Part shown: positions 39,236 through 47,485 of the stretch, piece by piece | Numbering within the stretch: the first letter of the stretch is position 1 | Layout of the letters: each line of letters begins with the position of its first letter | From: Meiothermus granaticius NBRC 107808 | GTDB taxonomy: Bacteria > Deinococcota > Deinococci > Deinococcales > Thermaceae | NCBI RefSeq assembly: GCF_003574355.1 | Contig: NZ_QWLB01000027.1 | Coordinates: 1-49,417 of the forward strand | Reading direction: 5' to 3' | DNA length: 49,417 nt | Program-made: the position numbers and the translations under genes | Notes under the pieces: model-generated | Told to the model about the DNA's origin: nothing | The model's input: only the letters and a program-made list of their open reading frames with translations | Databases searched by the model: none

Positions 39236-40897
39236 ATGGCTTCCTCGCCTTTGGCCCGGCTGCGCTGCTACACCAGCAACGGCAAAGCCCTGTTCCTGAG
39301 CGCCAAACTGGGTTCCGGCGGGGAGGGGGATATCTACGAGGTACTGGGCCAGCCAGGCTGGGCAGCCAAAATCTACCTGCCCAAAAACCGCACCCCAGAG
39401 CGCAAGGCCAAGCTCCAATACATGCAGGCCCACCCACCGCAAGACCCCTTTGCCGGAGGGCACCTGACCTTCGCCTGGCCTTTGGAGCTTCTGTATGGGG
39501 CACAGCAGGAATTCCTCGGCTTCGTGATGCCACGCCTCGAGACCCGCCAGACCGCCCTGCTGTTTGAGATCTACCACCCCACCGAGGCCCGCAAGCGCGG
39601 TCTGGGCTGGCGCTTCCGCCTGGCGGTAGCCCACAACCTCTGCGCGGTGCTAGGCGAGCTGCACGCCTGGGGCTACGTGGTGGGCGACCTCAACGAGAGC
39701 AATTTGCTGGTCCACAAGAACGGTCTGATCACGCTGGTAGACTGTGATTCCCTGCAGGTGCGAGACGGGAGGCGGGTCTTCCACTGCCGGGTCCAAAAGC
39801 CCGAGTACACCCCACCCGAACTCCAGGGCCAAAGCTATGCCAGCCTGACCCTTACCCCTCAGCACGACGCCTTCGCCTTGGCGGTGCTGATTTTCCAGCT
39901 GCTGATGGAGGGCCGACACCCCTTCAGTGGGCGCGGGGTTCAGACTCCGGAGGAGGGCATCCGGGCTGGGCGCTCCATCCTGAGCGGGCTCGAGCCCACC
40001 GTGGGCACCCCCAATCCTGCGGTTCTTTCCCCCAGCCTGCGGCGGTTGTTCCTAAGAGCGTTTGGGAAGGGCCAGCGGCCCCGCGCCACAGACTGGAAAA
40101 CCGCGCTCGAGGCCGAGTATAAGGCCCTGAAGCAGTGCCCCAAGCTCCCCACGCATCAGTACGGCGACCACCTCAAAACCTGCCCCTGGTGCAGTCCGGG
40201 GTCGCTGCCTAAGCTCACACCGCCCTCGCCGCTGCCGGGGATGCTCGAGGCGGGCAGGCGAATCTCTTTGGGGGTGCTCCCCACCGCCGTGTGGGTAGGT
40301 TTGTTGCTGGGGCTGTTCCGGCTGGGGGTTGGGCTTACGCCGGGGCTCGAGGGAACCCTAAATTTCCCCCGCCTGGTCGGGGAAAATGCGGTCTGGAGGC
40401 TATCCACTGGCTGGGGCGTCCCCATCCAGGTGGGGCTCGTCGGGTTTTATGCCGCCGCCCTGACCCTATGCGCCCTGGGCGCTTGGGTGCTATGGGCAAG
40501 ACGAGGGCAGCGTTTATGGTTGGCGCTCACGGCCTTGATCGTTCTCCCCTACTTCGCCCTGCCCAGGCTCCTGAGCGGGATGGAGCCGGGACAGCTCGAG
40601 CCCCTCCAACCGGTCCTGGCCGCGCTCCACGGCCTGACGCTGGTGATAGGAGAAACCGCCCTGGCCCTGAGCGCACTGCCCGGCCTCCTGCTGATGGTGG
40701 GGCTCGAGGCCCTCACCAAACCGCTACACCCCTGGGGCATGGTCTGGGCTTGGGGGGTCTGGGGGGCAGGGTTTGGCTTTCTGCTGGGGCTATACGGGCC
40801 CCTCCAGAGGGCCCACCGAGCCCGGCTGGCCAAGGGTCTGCTCTATGCCTATATCCTGCTCTGGCTACTTTGGGCGGTGTCAGGGATCTCCCTATAG
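39236..40897 (+). CDS. Membrane-anchored protein kinase with zinc-knuckle (COG4248-like)
   Basis: A 553-residue protein. Residues about 20-300 form a protein kinase: glycine loop KLGSGGEGDIYEV (24-36), Lys45 in AAKIYL, catalytic loop VVGDLNESNLLV (Asp151, Asn156) and LVDCDSLQV in place of DFG (metal Asp169). These variants match kinases that come with HhH domains and TerY-type vWA proteins. A C/H-rich knuckle follows (Cys301, His307, Cys316, Cys319 in CPWC). The usual helix-hairpin-helix tail is replaced by about five transmembrane helices (345-550). It is the last gene of the triad, 2 bases after the phosphatase. Confidence 0.85.
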   Translation: MASSPLARLRCYTSNGKALFLSAKLGSGGEGDIYEVLGQPGWAAKIYLPKNRTPERKAKLQYMQAHPPQDPFAGGHLTFAWPLELLYGAQQEFLGFVMPRLETRQTALLFEIYHPTEARKRGLGWRFRLAVAHNLCAVLGELHAWGYVVGDLNESNLLVHKNGLITLVDCDSLQVRDGRRVFHCRVQKPEYTPPELQGQSYASLTLTPQHDAFALAVLIFQLLMEGRHPFSGRGVQTPEEGIRAGRSILSGLEPTVGTPNPAVLSPSLRRLFLRAFGKGQRPRATDWKTALEAEYKALKQCPKLPTHQYGDHLKTCPWCSPGSLPKLTPPSPLPGMLEAGRRISLGVLPTAVWVGLLLGLFRLGVGLTPGLEGTLNFPRLVGENAVWRLSTGWGVPIQVGLVGFYAAALTLCALGAWVLWARRGQRLWLALTALIVLPYFALPRLLSGMEPGQLEPLQPVLAALHGLTLVIGETALALSALPGLLLMVGLEALTKPLHPWGMVWAWGVWGAGFGFLLGLYGPLQRAHRARLAKGLLYAYILLWLLWAVSGISL

Positions 40898-40991
40898 CAT
40901 CTCAGGGCAATTGGTCTTACACTTTTTTACTGTGTTGGAGACGCAGGGCAGAGCTGTCTAGCCAAGGCCAACATAGGAGCGCTGAACCGAA

Positions 40992-42881
40992 TTGGAGAAA
41001 CTCAAACGCTACACCGCCAAGGATGCCGAGGAAACCTACCTGGTACCCCATTGGGCTGCCGGGTTTTTTCGTGTGGGTGAGGACGGACAGCTCGAGGTGA
41101 CCCCAGACGGAAACGGGGGCCCCAGCGCTTCTCTATACGAGATTGTCTCGGATTTGCGCGATGAGGGCCGCCCGCTGCCGGTGATGCTGCGCTTTCCGCA
41201 GATCCTCGAGGCCCGGGTCGTCGAGCTCAACGAAGCCTTTGCCAAGGCCATCCGTAAGTATGGGTACAAGGGCGAGTACCGCGGCCTGTTCCCGGTGAAG
41301 GTGAACCAGCGGCGGATGGTGGTGGAGACCGTAGCCAAGGCCGGGAAGCCTTACGCGCATGGCCTCGAGGCCGGTTCCAAAGCCGAGCTGGCCTTGATCC
41401 TGGCCCAGGACACCCACAAAGAAGCCCTCATCGCTTGCAACGGCTTCAAGGACGATGATTTTATCCGCCTGGCCCTGATGGGCAAGAAGCTGGGCAAGAA
41501 CGTGGTGATCACCCTGGAGAAGTTCGCCGAGCTGGGCCGGGTGATGCGGCTGGCCGCAGAGCTTGGCGTAGAGCCGCAGATCGGCATCCGCTACAAGCTC
41601 AAAGCCAAGGGCTCGGGGCAGTGGGCCGACTCCGGAGGGGAATCCGCGAAATTTGGCTTCACCACCGTGGAGATCATCAAGGCGGTAGAGATGCTGGCGG
41701 GGGCCGGGATGCTGGGCAGCATCGCCATGCTGCACTCCCATATTGGCTCACAGGTCACCGATATCCGCCGGATCAAACAGGCGGTGCGGGAAATTGCCCA
41801 GACCTATGTGCAGTTGCGCAAGCTGGGGGCCCCGGTGCGCTACCTCAACCTGGGCGGTGGGCTGGCGGTGGACTACGACGGCTCCAAAACAGCCTTTTAC
41901 GCCTCGAGCAACTACAGCCTGGGCGAGTATGCCGAGGACCTGGTCTATGTCACCCAAGAGGTCTGTGAGGCCCACAACGAGCCGCATCCCCACCTGGTCA
42001 CCGAGTCGGGCCGAGCGGTGACGGCGTATCACAGCGTGCTGGTGCTCGAGGTGGTGGACACCATCCGGCCCCCCGGCGAGGAATCTGTGGAGCTGTCCAA
42101 GGATGCCCATCCCATCGTCAAGGACATGTACGACCTCACCAAAAGCATCTCGGCCAAGAACTACCGCGAGGTCTACCACGACGCCTTCTCGGACAAAGAC
42201 ACCCTGCAAAACCTCTACGACCTGGGGCTGGTGAGCCTGCGCGACCGGGCCAACGCCGAAAGCCTCTTCTACCAGATCGCCCGAAAAACCCTCAAGCTGG
42301 CCCTGGAACTGGACTACCCTGCGGACGAACTCGAGGATTTGCAAAAGCTCCTAGCCGATAAACTGGTCTGCAACTTTTCCATCTTCCAAAGCCTGCCCGA
42401 TTCCTGGGCCATCAAGCAGATGTTCCCCATCGTCCCACTCAACCGGCTCGATGAGCGGCCCACTCGAGAGGCCACCCTGGTGGACATCACCTGCGACTCC
42501 GACGGAAAATTCGACCGCTTTATTGACCTGCACGACGTGCGCAACACCCTACCGGTGCACGAGATTCGCCCCAAAGAGCCCTACTACCTGGGGGTTTTTC
42601 TCACCGGGGCCTACCAGGACGTGCTGGGCAACTCCCACAACCTGTTCGGGCGCATCGGCGAAGCCCACGTGACCGTAGATGAAGAGGGCTACGATATCGA
42701 GCGCTTCATCATGGGTGAGAAAGCCCGGCGGGTGATTGAGAAAATGGGGTATGAGGAGGGAGAGCTGGCCGAGTCGGTGGAAAAGCTGGTGCGCAGCTCC
42801 AAGCTCACCCCGGCAGAAAAGGGCAGCTTCATGGAGCAGTACGCGCGGGAGCTGGTGGGATATACCTACCTCGAGGACTAG
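40992..42881 (+). CDS. speA: Biosynthetic arginine decarboxylase
   Basis: A 629-residue PLP enzyme that makes agmatine from arginine, first step of polyamine synthesis in Thermaceae. PLP lysine is Lys103 in LFPVKVNQ; KFGF, LHSHIGSQ, YLNLGGGLAVDYDG, the active-site cysteine in DITCDSDGK and LFGRIGEAHV are all SpeA motifs. Start codon TTG: an in-frame TGA lies 9 bases upstream (40983) and no ATG or GTG is near, so TTG is the only good choice; AGGAG lies 12 bases before it. A GidA-related gene follows after 12 bases. Confidence 0.93.
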   Translation: MEKLKRYTAKDAEETYLVPHWAAGFFRVGEDGQLEVTPDGNGGPSASLYEIVSDLRDEGRPLPVMLRFPQILEARVVELNEAFAKAIRKYGYKGEYRGLFPVKVNQRRMVVETVAKAGKPYAHGLEAGSKAELALILAQDTHKEALIACNGFKDDDFIRLALMGKKLGKNVVITLEKFAELGRVMRLAAELGVEPQIGIRYKLKAKGSGQWADSGGESAKFGFTTVEIIKAVEMLAGAGMLGSIAMLHSHIGSQVTDIRRIKQAVREIAQTYVQLRKLGAPVRYLNLGGGLAVDYDGSKTAFYASSNYSLGEYAEDLVYVTQEVCEAHNEPHPHLVTESGRAVTAYHSVLVLEVVDTIRPPGEESVELSKDAHPIVKDMYDLTKSISAKNYREVYHDAFSDKDTLQNLYDLGLVSLRDRANAESLFYQIARKTLKLALELDYPADELEDLQKLLADKLVCNFSIFQSLPDSWAIKQMFPIVPLNRLDERPTREATLVDITCDSDGKFDRFIDLHDVRNTLPVHEIRPKEPYYLGVFLTGAYQDVLGNSHNLFGRIGEAHVTVDEEGYDIERFIMGEKARRVIEKMGYEEGELAESVEKLVRSSKLTPAEKGSFMEQYARELVGYTYLED

Positions 42882-42893
42882 AGAAGGCTTTTT

Positions 42894-43571
42894 GTGGACT
42901 ATGAGGTGCTGATCATCGGCGCAGGGTTCGCCGGTTCGGAAGCCGCTTACGCCCTGGCCCAAAAAGGGGTGAGGGTCGGGTTGATGACCCAGAGCCTGGA
43001 TACGGTGTTTCTGCCCTTTACCGCGGTAGCCCGGCCCTTCCCCCCCGGCAGCCTGCTCGAGCAGGTAGGGGAAGATGGGCTCAAGGGCTGGGAGCTACAC
43101 CGCCGGGCCAAATACCGGCTCGAGGCCCAGCCCAACATCCATCTCTACCAATCCTCGGCCTCTCGGCTGCTGCTCGAGGGGTCTGTGGTGGTCGGGGTGG
43201 AGACCTGGGAAGGCCCCCGCAAGCGGGCGGCCAAAACCGTGCTGGCCCTGGGCAGCTTTCTCAACCCCCAGCTCCACATCGGCAGCGTGACCGAGACCGC
43301 CGGGCGGCTCTCCGAGGTGGCCTACCCGGAGCTTTACCAGCAGCTGCTCGAGCTGGGGTTTGCCTTTGTGCCCCAGCAAGCCGAGGTTCCCGCCCAGGGG
43401 GGCAGCCCAGGCTATCGGGTCACCTACTGCACCTTTGCCCCGGAGGAGTGGGAACCCCAAACCTTCCGCCTGAGACGGCTGGAAGGGCTGTATGGGCTGG
43501 GGTTGTGTGTCTTGGGTACGGGAACCTATGCCCAGATGAGCCGCGAAGGGATGCGCCTAGCCACACGGTAA
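42894..43571 (+). CDS. Short GidA (MnmG)-related FAD protein
   Basis: A 225-residue FAD-binding protein. The dinucleotide fold IIGAGFAGSEAAYALAQ (7-23) and KTVLALGSFLNPQLHIGSVTETAGRLSE resemble MnmG/TrmFO, but the protein is only a third of MnmG length and lacks the tRNA-binding domains. A short GidA-related protein of this size is known from Thermus thermophilus, so it is a family form and not a truncation. Function unknown. GTG start. It is coupled to speA; its 3' end overlaps the convergent mutY gene by 15 bases. Confidence 0.82.
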   Translation: MDYEVLIIGAGFAGSEAAYALAQKGVRVGLMTQSLDTVFLPFTAVARPFPPGSLLEQVGEDGLKGWELHRRAKYRLEAQPNIHLYQSSASRLLLEGSVVVGVETWEGPRKRAAKTVLALGSFLNPQLHIGSVTETAGRLSEVAYPELYQQLLELGFAFVPQQAEVPAQGGSPGYRVTYCTFAPEEWEPQTFRLRRLEGLYGLGLCVLGTGTYAQMSREGMRLATR

Positions 43572-44519
43572 AAGATCCGCCTGGGCCAGCTCGAGAATCT
43601 TTCGATCCAAGCGGGACAGGGGGCGATTCCCGGCGTCCCCCAAGCCGTTCCCTGGAACCCGGTAAACCTGTACCCGCAGCTTGCGATGGGTGAAGGCGTG
43701 TTGCACGGTCCCAACCCGCTCGGCCCTCTCGAGGCCAAGCCGCTGCAGCAGCCGCTCCAAAGCCCCCGCACCCTCCTCGACCGGCACCCCCCATAACCCA
43801 CCCAGCAGGCGCCCTTCCCGGCGCTCCAGGTACAGCCCATCGGGCCCCACCCAGACCAAAGCCACCGCTTCCACCGGGGTTTGTACCCGCTTTTTCGGGG
43901 TGGGATAGCGACCGGGTTCAGCCTTGCCCCGGCAGAACCACGCCACCGGACACCGCTCACAGCGTGGGGTCTGGGGGAGACAAACCGTCGCGCCGAGCTC
44001 CATCATGGCCTGGTTCCAATCCCCAGGAGCCTCAGGAGCCAGCAGCTCATCGGCTTTGGCCTGTAGTTGCTTGGGGCTTGGGGCCTCCCAGGCCATCCAG
44101 CGGGAGAGCATCCGCCGCACGTTGCCATCCACCGCGGCCACCGGCTCGCCAAACGCAATCGAGGCCACCGCCGCTGCGGTATAGGGGCCCAACCCCGGCA
44201 GCTCGAGCAGCGCGGAATAGGTAGACGGCAGCTCCGAAACCGTTTGGGCCAGCCTGTGCAGATGGCGGGCCCGGGCGTAATAGCCCGCCCCTTGCCAAAC
44301 CCGCAGCACCGCCTCGAGCTCGGCCTGGGCCAGGGCCGCAAGGCTGGGAAAAACGGCAAGAAAGCGGTGGTAGTAAGGAATGGCCTGCTCTACCCGGGTC
44401 TGCTGCAACAAAACCTCCGATAGCAGAATGCGGTAGGCCTCGGTCTCCCCTCGCCAGGGCAGATTCCGCTTATGCTGGTAATACCATCCCAGCAGGGCCT
44501 GTTGAAGACTCGTATGCAA
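43557..44519 (-). CDS. mutY: Adenine DNA glycosylase MutY
   Basis: A 320-residue base-excision enzyme that removes A opposite 8-oxoG. Catalytic Glu35 in LLSEVLLQQTRV, HhH LPGLGPYTA (about 107-115), Asp131 in AVDGNVRR, and a 4Fe-4S loop with Cys180, 187, 190 and 196 are present, followed by the MutT-like C-terminal domain (from about 218, GLYLERREGRLLGGLWGVP). Start TTG 44519 is favoured: GGGAG lies 4 bases upstream and a TATAAA box at 44553-44558 would start transcripts inside the longer frame. ATG 44552 (331 residues) is the alternative. It is divergent from and partly overlaps the DUF2270 gene. Confidence 0.9.
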   Translation of the reverse strand: MHTSLQQALLGWYYQHKRNLPWRGETEAYRILLSEVLLQQTRVEQAIPYYHRFLAVFPSLAALAQAELEAVLRVWQGAGYYARARHLHRLAQTVSELPSTYSALLELPGLGPYTAAAVASIAFGEPVAAVDGNVRRMLSRWMAWEAPSPKQLQAKADELLAPEAPGDWNQAMMELGATVCLPQTPRCERCPVAWFCRGKAEPGRYPTPKKRVQTPVEAVALVWVGPDGLYLERREGRLLGGLWGVPVEEGAGALERLLQRLGLERAERVGTVQHAFTHRKLRVQVYRVPGNGLGDAGNRPLSRLDRKILELAQADLLPCG

Positions 44520-45098
44520 TTGACTCCCGACGATAAAACCGCGCTCACCCATTTATACCGAGGTGAGCTCTCGAGGATGGTGGCCTACCGCACCCGGCTG
44601 GACACCACCACCAACTGGACCGTGGTGACCTCTGCGGGCCTCATCACCTTCAGCCTAGGCAACGCCGCCGTCCCTCATTACGTGTTGCTGATGGCGATGT
44701 TTCTGATCCTGCTTTTCTTGGTCATAGAAGCCCGAAGATACCGCTTCTACGAGCTGATTCGGCAGCGGGTGCGGCTGCTGGAAGCGGGCTTTTATGCCGA
44801 GGTGTTGGGCAAAGAATCTATGGATTGGATTACCCCCTTACACCAAAGCCTCCTTCATCCCCGGCTTCCCATCAGCCTGCTCCAAGCGCTGGCGGTACGG
44901 TTGCGCAACGCCTATCTGGGCATCCTGCTGATGGTGTATCTCACCTGGGGGCTCAAGCATTACCTGTTGGGGAAGTCCCTGCTAGACTCGGCGAGGATCG
45001 GCGTCCTGCCCGGCTGGGCGGTGCTCAGCCTGCTGGCCCTGATTTTTTTAGTTTTGTTGGGGCTGGCGGTTTTTCATTCCGTCCCCGAGGAAGATTGA
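44514..45098 (+). CDS. DUF2270 family membrane protein
   Basis: A 194-residue integral membrane protein. DUF2270 features are HLYRGELSRMVAYRTRLDTTTNW at the N-terminus (the RxTxxRxRLDxTTNWA pattern), then two helix pairs: about 45-80 and 145-185. The EARRYRFYELIRQRVRLLEAGFYAEVL block between them is cytosolic and amphipathic. The function is unknown. ATG 44514 is chosen from family length; the frame opens 14 codons earlier. The divergent mutY start overlaps it by a few bases and its 3' end overlaps the convergent CoA-binding gene by 25 bases. Confidence 0.85.
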   Translation: MQLTPDDKTALTHLYRGELSRMVAYRTRLDTTTNWTVVTSAGLITFSLGNAAVPHYVLLMAMFLILLFLVIEARRYRFYELIRQRVRLLEAGFYAEVLGKESMDWITPLHQSLLHPRLPISLLQALAVRLRNAYLGILLMVYLTWGLKHYLLGKSLLDSARIGVLPGWAVLSLLALIFLVLLGLAVFHSVPEED

Positions 45099-45523
45099 CC
45101 CAACCCGCGGGCCTGCGAGGATTGACCCAACCTGCGGCGATGCTCCACCATCAGGCAGCGGTCCTGCACCACGGCGATCCCGGCTGCCTCGAGCCTGGCG
45201 GCAAAGGCATCGTTGCGAATTCCCGACTGCAACCAAACCAGCTTGGGCTTGGCCTGGAGAATATCGTCCAGATGCTCAAACAGCACCTCGCTGCGACGAA
45301 ACACATCCAGCACATCAATGTCCTGGTGGAGTTCGCCGAGCGAGCCCACCACCGGCTCCCCCCACAACCTCTGCCCCACCTGAGCTGGATTCACCGGCAG
45401 GATCCGGTACCCCGTGCGGTAGAGGTAGTCTGGAACGAAAAAGGCCGGCCTATCCGGCCTCGAGCTAGCCCCCAGCACCGCAATGGTATGCGCGCTTCGC
45501 AACAAGGTTTCCCAGTTCTCCAT
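45074..45523 (-). CDS. CoA-binding domain protein (YccU-like)
   Basis: A 149-residue Rossmann protein of the CoA-binding family (YccU type). HTIAVLGASSRPDRPAFFVPDYLYRTGYRILPVNP is the CoA loop, with VWLQSGIRND and DRCLMVEHRR as second and final motifs. It is believed to bind CoA; no reaction is known. The normal end would be soon after MVEHRRL; here the tail holds the pentamer LGQSS twice, nine residues apart, from a 27-base in-frame duplication. ATG 45523 follows a CAGAAT box by seven bases. Confidence 0.88.
   Translation of the reverse strand: MENWETLLRSAHTIAVLGASSRPDRPAFFVPDYLYRTGYRILPVNPAQVGQRLWGEPVVGSLGELHQDIDVLDVFRRSEVLFEHLDDILQAKPKLVWLQSGIRNDAFAARLEAAGIAVVQDRCLMVEHRRRLGQSSQARGLGQSSSGTE
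45093..45146. repeat. 27-base tandem duplication
   Basis: GATTGACCCAACC(C/T)GCGG occurs at 45093 and 45120, 27 bases apart. It lies where the convergent DUF2270 and CoA-binding genes overlap and adds nine codons to the latter. Confidence 0.75.
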
Positions 45524-45530
45524 GGTTCCC

Positions 45531-45536
45531 ATTCTG
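45531..45536 (-). promoter_or_regulatory. -10 box for the CoA-binding gene (leaderless type)
   Basis: CAGAAT on the minus strand, seven bases before ATG 45523. Confidence 0.35.
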
Positions 45537-45557
45537 GCCCAAAGCCGCCCAGCCGAC

Positions 45558-46457
45558 CTACCCAGTCCCCACAAATCGCTCGGGGAAAGCCTGCTGAAAC
45601 AGGCGCCACGACTCCTCGTCGCGGGGCAGGCCCTGGCGGTTGGCCCAGATCCAAAAGGGGGTCAGGAGGCTGCGGGCCAGGCGGGTCTCGAGCTGGAAGA
45701 TCTGCGCCCCCAAACCGCATTCCTCCAGGAGTCCAGAGGTCTGGAACTGGCGCAGGGCCGAGGTCAGGTCGTAGGGAACCTGGCGAAACTCGGTCTGGAT
45801 CTGGGTCCCTGCGATTTCAAGGACCAGGTACTGGGCCCGGGTGTCGCCGTTGAAGGGCGCCCCCACCGCTCCGCTGTTGAGAAACAGAGACCCCTCGAGC
45901 GGATACAAAAACGGGCGGTGGGTGTGGGAGCCTACCAAGACCTGCGCGGGGTAGTCCTGGGCGATCTCGCCCAGCACCTCCAAGCTCTGGTGATCGTCGT
46001 AGCCCTCACGGTAATGCCGGGGTGAGCCGTGGGTGATGCGCAAGTAGGCCGGTTGGCCCAGGCCCTCGGCCCGCTCGAGGCCCACCACCCCTCCCCTCTC
46101 TTCCACCGCCACCTGGAACGGCAGGGTATCCAGCCAGTCCAGATGGGCCGGCTCGAGCTGGGTCGCCGCCCAGCCAGCGGGGGCAAACAGCGGATCCTGG
46201 TACAGCTCGGACAGCGAAGGGTCGTGGCGGGCCCATTTGAGCACCAGATCGTCGTGGTTGCCCAGGGTAAACCAAACCTTGCCATGCTCGGCGGCAAAGC
46301 CCCACAACCGCTCGAGAACCGCGCGGTTGGAGGGCCCCCGATTGATAAAATCCCCGTTGAACACCACCAGATCCGGTTCCACCCGACGCATATCGCTCAG
46401 GACCGCTTCTAAAGCCGGAAGGTTGGCGTGGATGTCGGAAAGAATGGCGATGCGCAC
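45558..46457 (-). CDS. Metallophosphoesterase (calcineurin-like)
   Basis: A 299-residue phosphoesterase. The two-metal site is complete: SDIHAN (Asp8, His10), FNGDFINRGP, TLGNHDD, THGSPR and GSHTHRP. The N-terminal 230 residues match the bacterial YfcE/serine-threonine phosphatase-like group; the C-terminal 70 residues (from about 230, TSGLLEECGLGAQIF) are an extra helical part. The substrate is unknown (cyclic nucleotides or phosphoproteins are typical). It starts 4 bases after the 50-aa membrane gene and precedes the CoA-binding gene by 34 bases. Confidence 0.88.
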   Translation of the reverse strand: MRIAILSDIHANLPALEAVLSDMRRVEPDLVVFNGDFINRGPSNRAVLERLWGFAAEHGKVWFTLGNHDDLVLKWARHDPSLSELYQDPLFAPAGWAATQLEPAHLDWLDTLPFQVAVEERGGVVGLERAEGLGQPAYLRITHGSPRHYREGYDDHQSLEVLGEIAQDYPAQVLVGSHTHRPFLYPLEGSLFLNSGAVGAPFNGDTRAQYLVLEIAGTQIQTEFRQVPYDLTSALRQFQTSGLLEECGLGAQIFQLETRLARSLLTPFWIWANRQGLPRDEESWRLFQQAFPERFVGTG

Positions 46458-46461
46458 AGCT

Positions 46462-46614
46462 TTACCCCAGGCGGATGGCCAGAATCACCACATAGGCGAA
46501 TAACCCCGCCCCCATCAGCAACACCGCCAAAAACAGCCACCAAGCTGGGCTGCGCGGTCGGCTGAAGATGAAACCCAACAGGGCAATCGCCACGAGTATC
46601 CCTAGACCGATCAC
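46462..46614 (-). CDS. Small membrane protein, 50 residues
   Basis: A 50-residue protein with two hydrophobic helices (about 2-17 and 25-46) separated by the basic SRPRSPAWW turn. No family is recognised. Start GTG 46614 is chosen because a TACAAT box ends exactly 6 bases before it; an upstream ATG lies before that box. It precedes the metallophosphoesterase by 4 bases, so the two are probably translated from one message. Confidence 0.6.
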   Translation of the reverse strand: MIGLGILVAIALLGFIFSRPRSPAWWLFLAVLLMGAGLFAYVVILAIRLG

Positions 46615-46620
46615 CCTGCA

Positions 46621-46626
46621 ATTGTA
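46621..46626 (-). promoter_or_regulatory. -10 box for the 50-aa membrane protein (leaderless type)
   Basis: TACAAT on the minus strand, six bases before GTG 46614; it lies in the short gap after nadE. Confidence 0.5.
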
Positions 46627-46633
46627 GCCCGGT

Positions 46634-47485
46634 CTATCCCAATCGAAAGTCCAGCGGGCGCAGGTAGAACTCATGAATCGCCGTGGTGCTCACCACCGCC
46701 ACCGCCGGCAGATGGCGCTTCCAGTGGGTGCGGTTGACCAGGCGCTTGACCCGTTCCACCTCGGCCTCGCTGTACCCCATGCGCACAATGTAGGCATCGG
46801 GATACCCCTTGAGGTAATGCTCCAGGATCACGTCCGCTCGGCGATAGGCAATGCCCAAGTCTGACTCATCGGTCTGGCCCACCTCGAGGTCTGCGGTGGG
46901 GGGTTTGCCCCGAACCACCTCGGGCACCCCCAGGTGCTCGGCCAAGCCCCAAACCTGGGTTTTGTAGAGGTCCCCCAGGGGGTTGATCGGGCCGGTATCG
47001 GCCACGTCATGCCAGGTGTAGTAACCAAACAGCCGTTCGGTTTTGTTGCCGGTTCCCAGGTGCAAGGCGCCGTATTCCTCCGATTTATCAAAGCCCACGA
47101 TGGTACGGGCCCGGGCCATCACGTTGCCCTTGCGCCGCGCACTCAAACCCGGCACCTGCTGAGCGTATCCCTCCACCATGGCGGTGATGTCCACCACCTC
47201 GTAGTGAACCCCGAAGGTCTGGGCCACCAGCTCGGCATGCTCGCGTGACTCGGGCCTCGAGATGGCGTGCGGCATGAAGATGGTGTAGACGTTCTCTGGC
47301 CCCAGGGCTCGCGCCGCCAAGGCCACGGTCAGCGCCGAGTCCACCCCCCCGGAGCTGGCCACCACGGCCTTATGGAACCCGCGCCAGCCGAGTTCCTCGC
47401 GGAGGAAGCGCTGCAAAAACTCCGCCACCAGCGGGTAGTTCAGCTCGAGCACCTCGTGTCCCGGAACCGCTTCAATCACCCGCAT
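46634..47485 (-). CDS. nadE: NAD+ synthetase, synthetase subunit only
   Basis: A 283-residue ATP-pyrophosphatase-type NAD synthetase. P-loop SSGGVDSAL is at 44-52; GNVMARARTI, GTGNKTE, TWHDVADTGPINPLGDLYKTQV and PPTADLEVGQTDE are NadE motifs. It converts nicotinic acid adenine dinucleotide to NAD+, using ammonia. The chain lacks a glutaminase domain; the gene upstream encodes a nitrilase-type amidase and overlaps by one base (TGATG), so the two together look like a split glutamine-dependent enzyme. The frame is open 30 codons further upstream, but only inside the partner gene. Confidence 0.93.
   Translation of the reverse strand: MRVIEAVPGHEVLELNYPLVAEFLQRFLREELGWRGFHKAVVASSGGVDSALTVALAARALGPENVYTIFMPHAISRPESREHAELVAQTFGVHYEVVDITAMVEGYAQQVPGLSARRKGNVMARARTIVGFDKSEEYGALHLGTGNKTERLFGYYTWHDVADTGPINPLGDLYKTQVWGLAEHLGVPEVVRGKPPTADLEVGQTDESDLGIAYRRADVILEHYLKGYPDAYIVRMGYSEAEVERVKRLVNRTHWKRHLPAVAVVSTTAIHEFYLRPLDFRLG

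Noticed and set aside
40898-40991. Promoter for speA (TTGGTC ... TACTGT)
   Set aside because: The two boxes are only 11 bases apart; no acceptable spacing was found, so no promoter is claimed.
44825-45853. 342-codon plus-strand frame over the CoA-binding and phosphoesterase genes
   Set aside because: Pro/Gly/Arg-rich, no domain, spans three better-supported genes on both strands.
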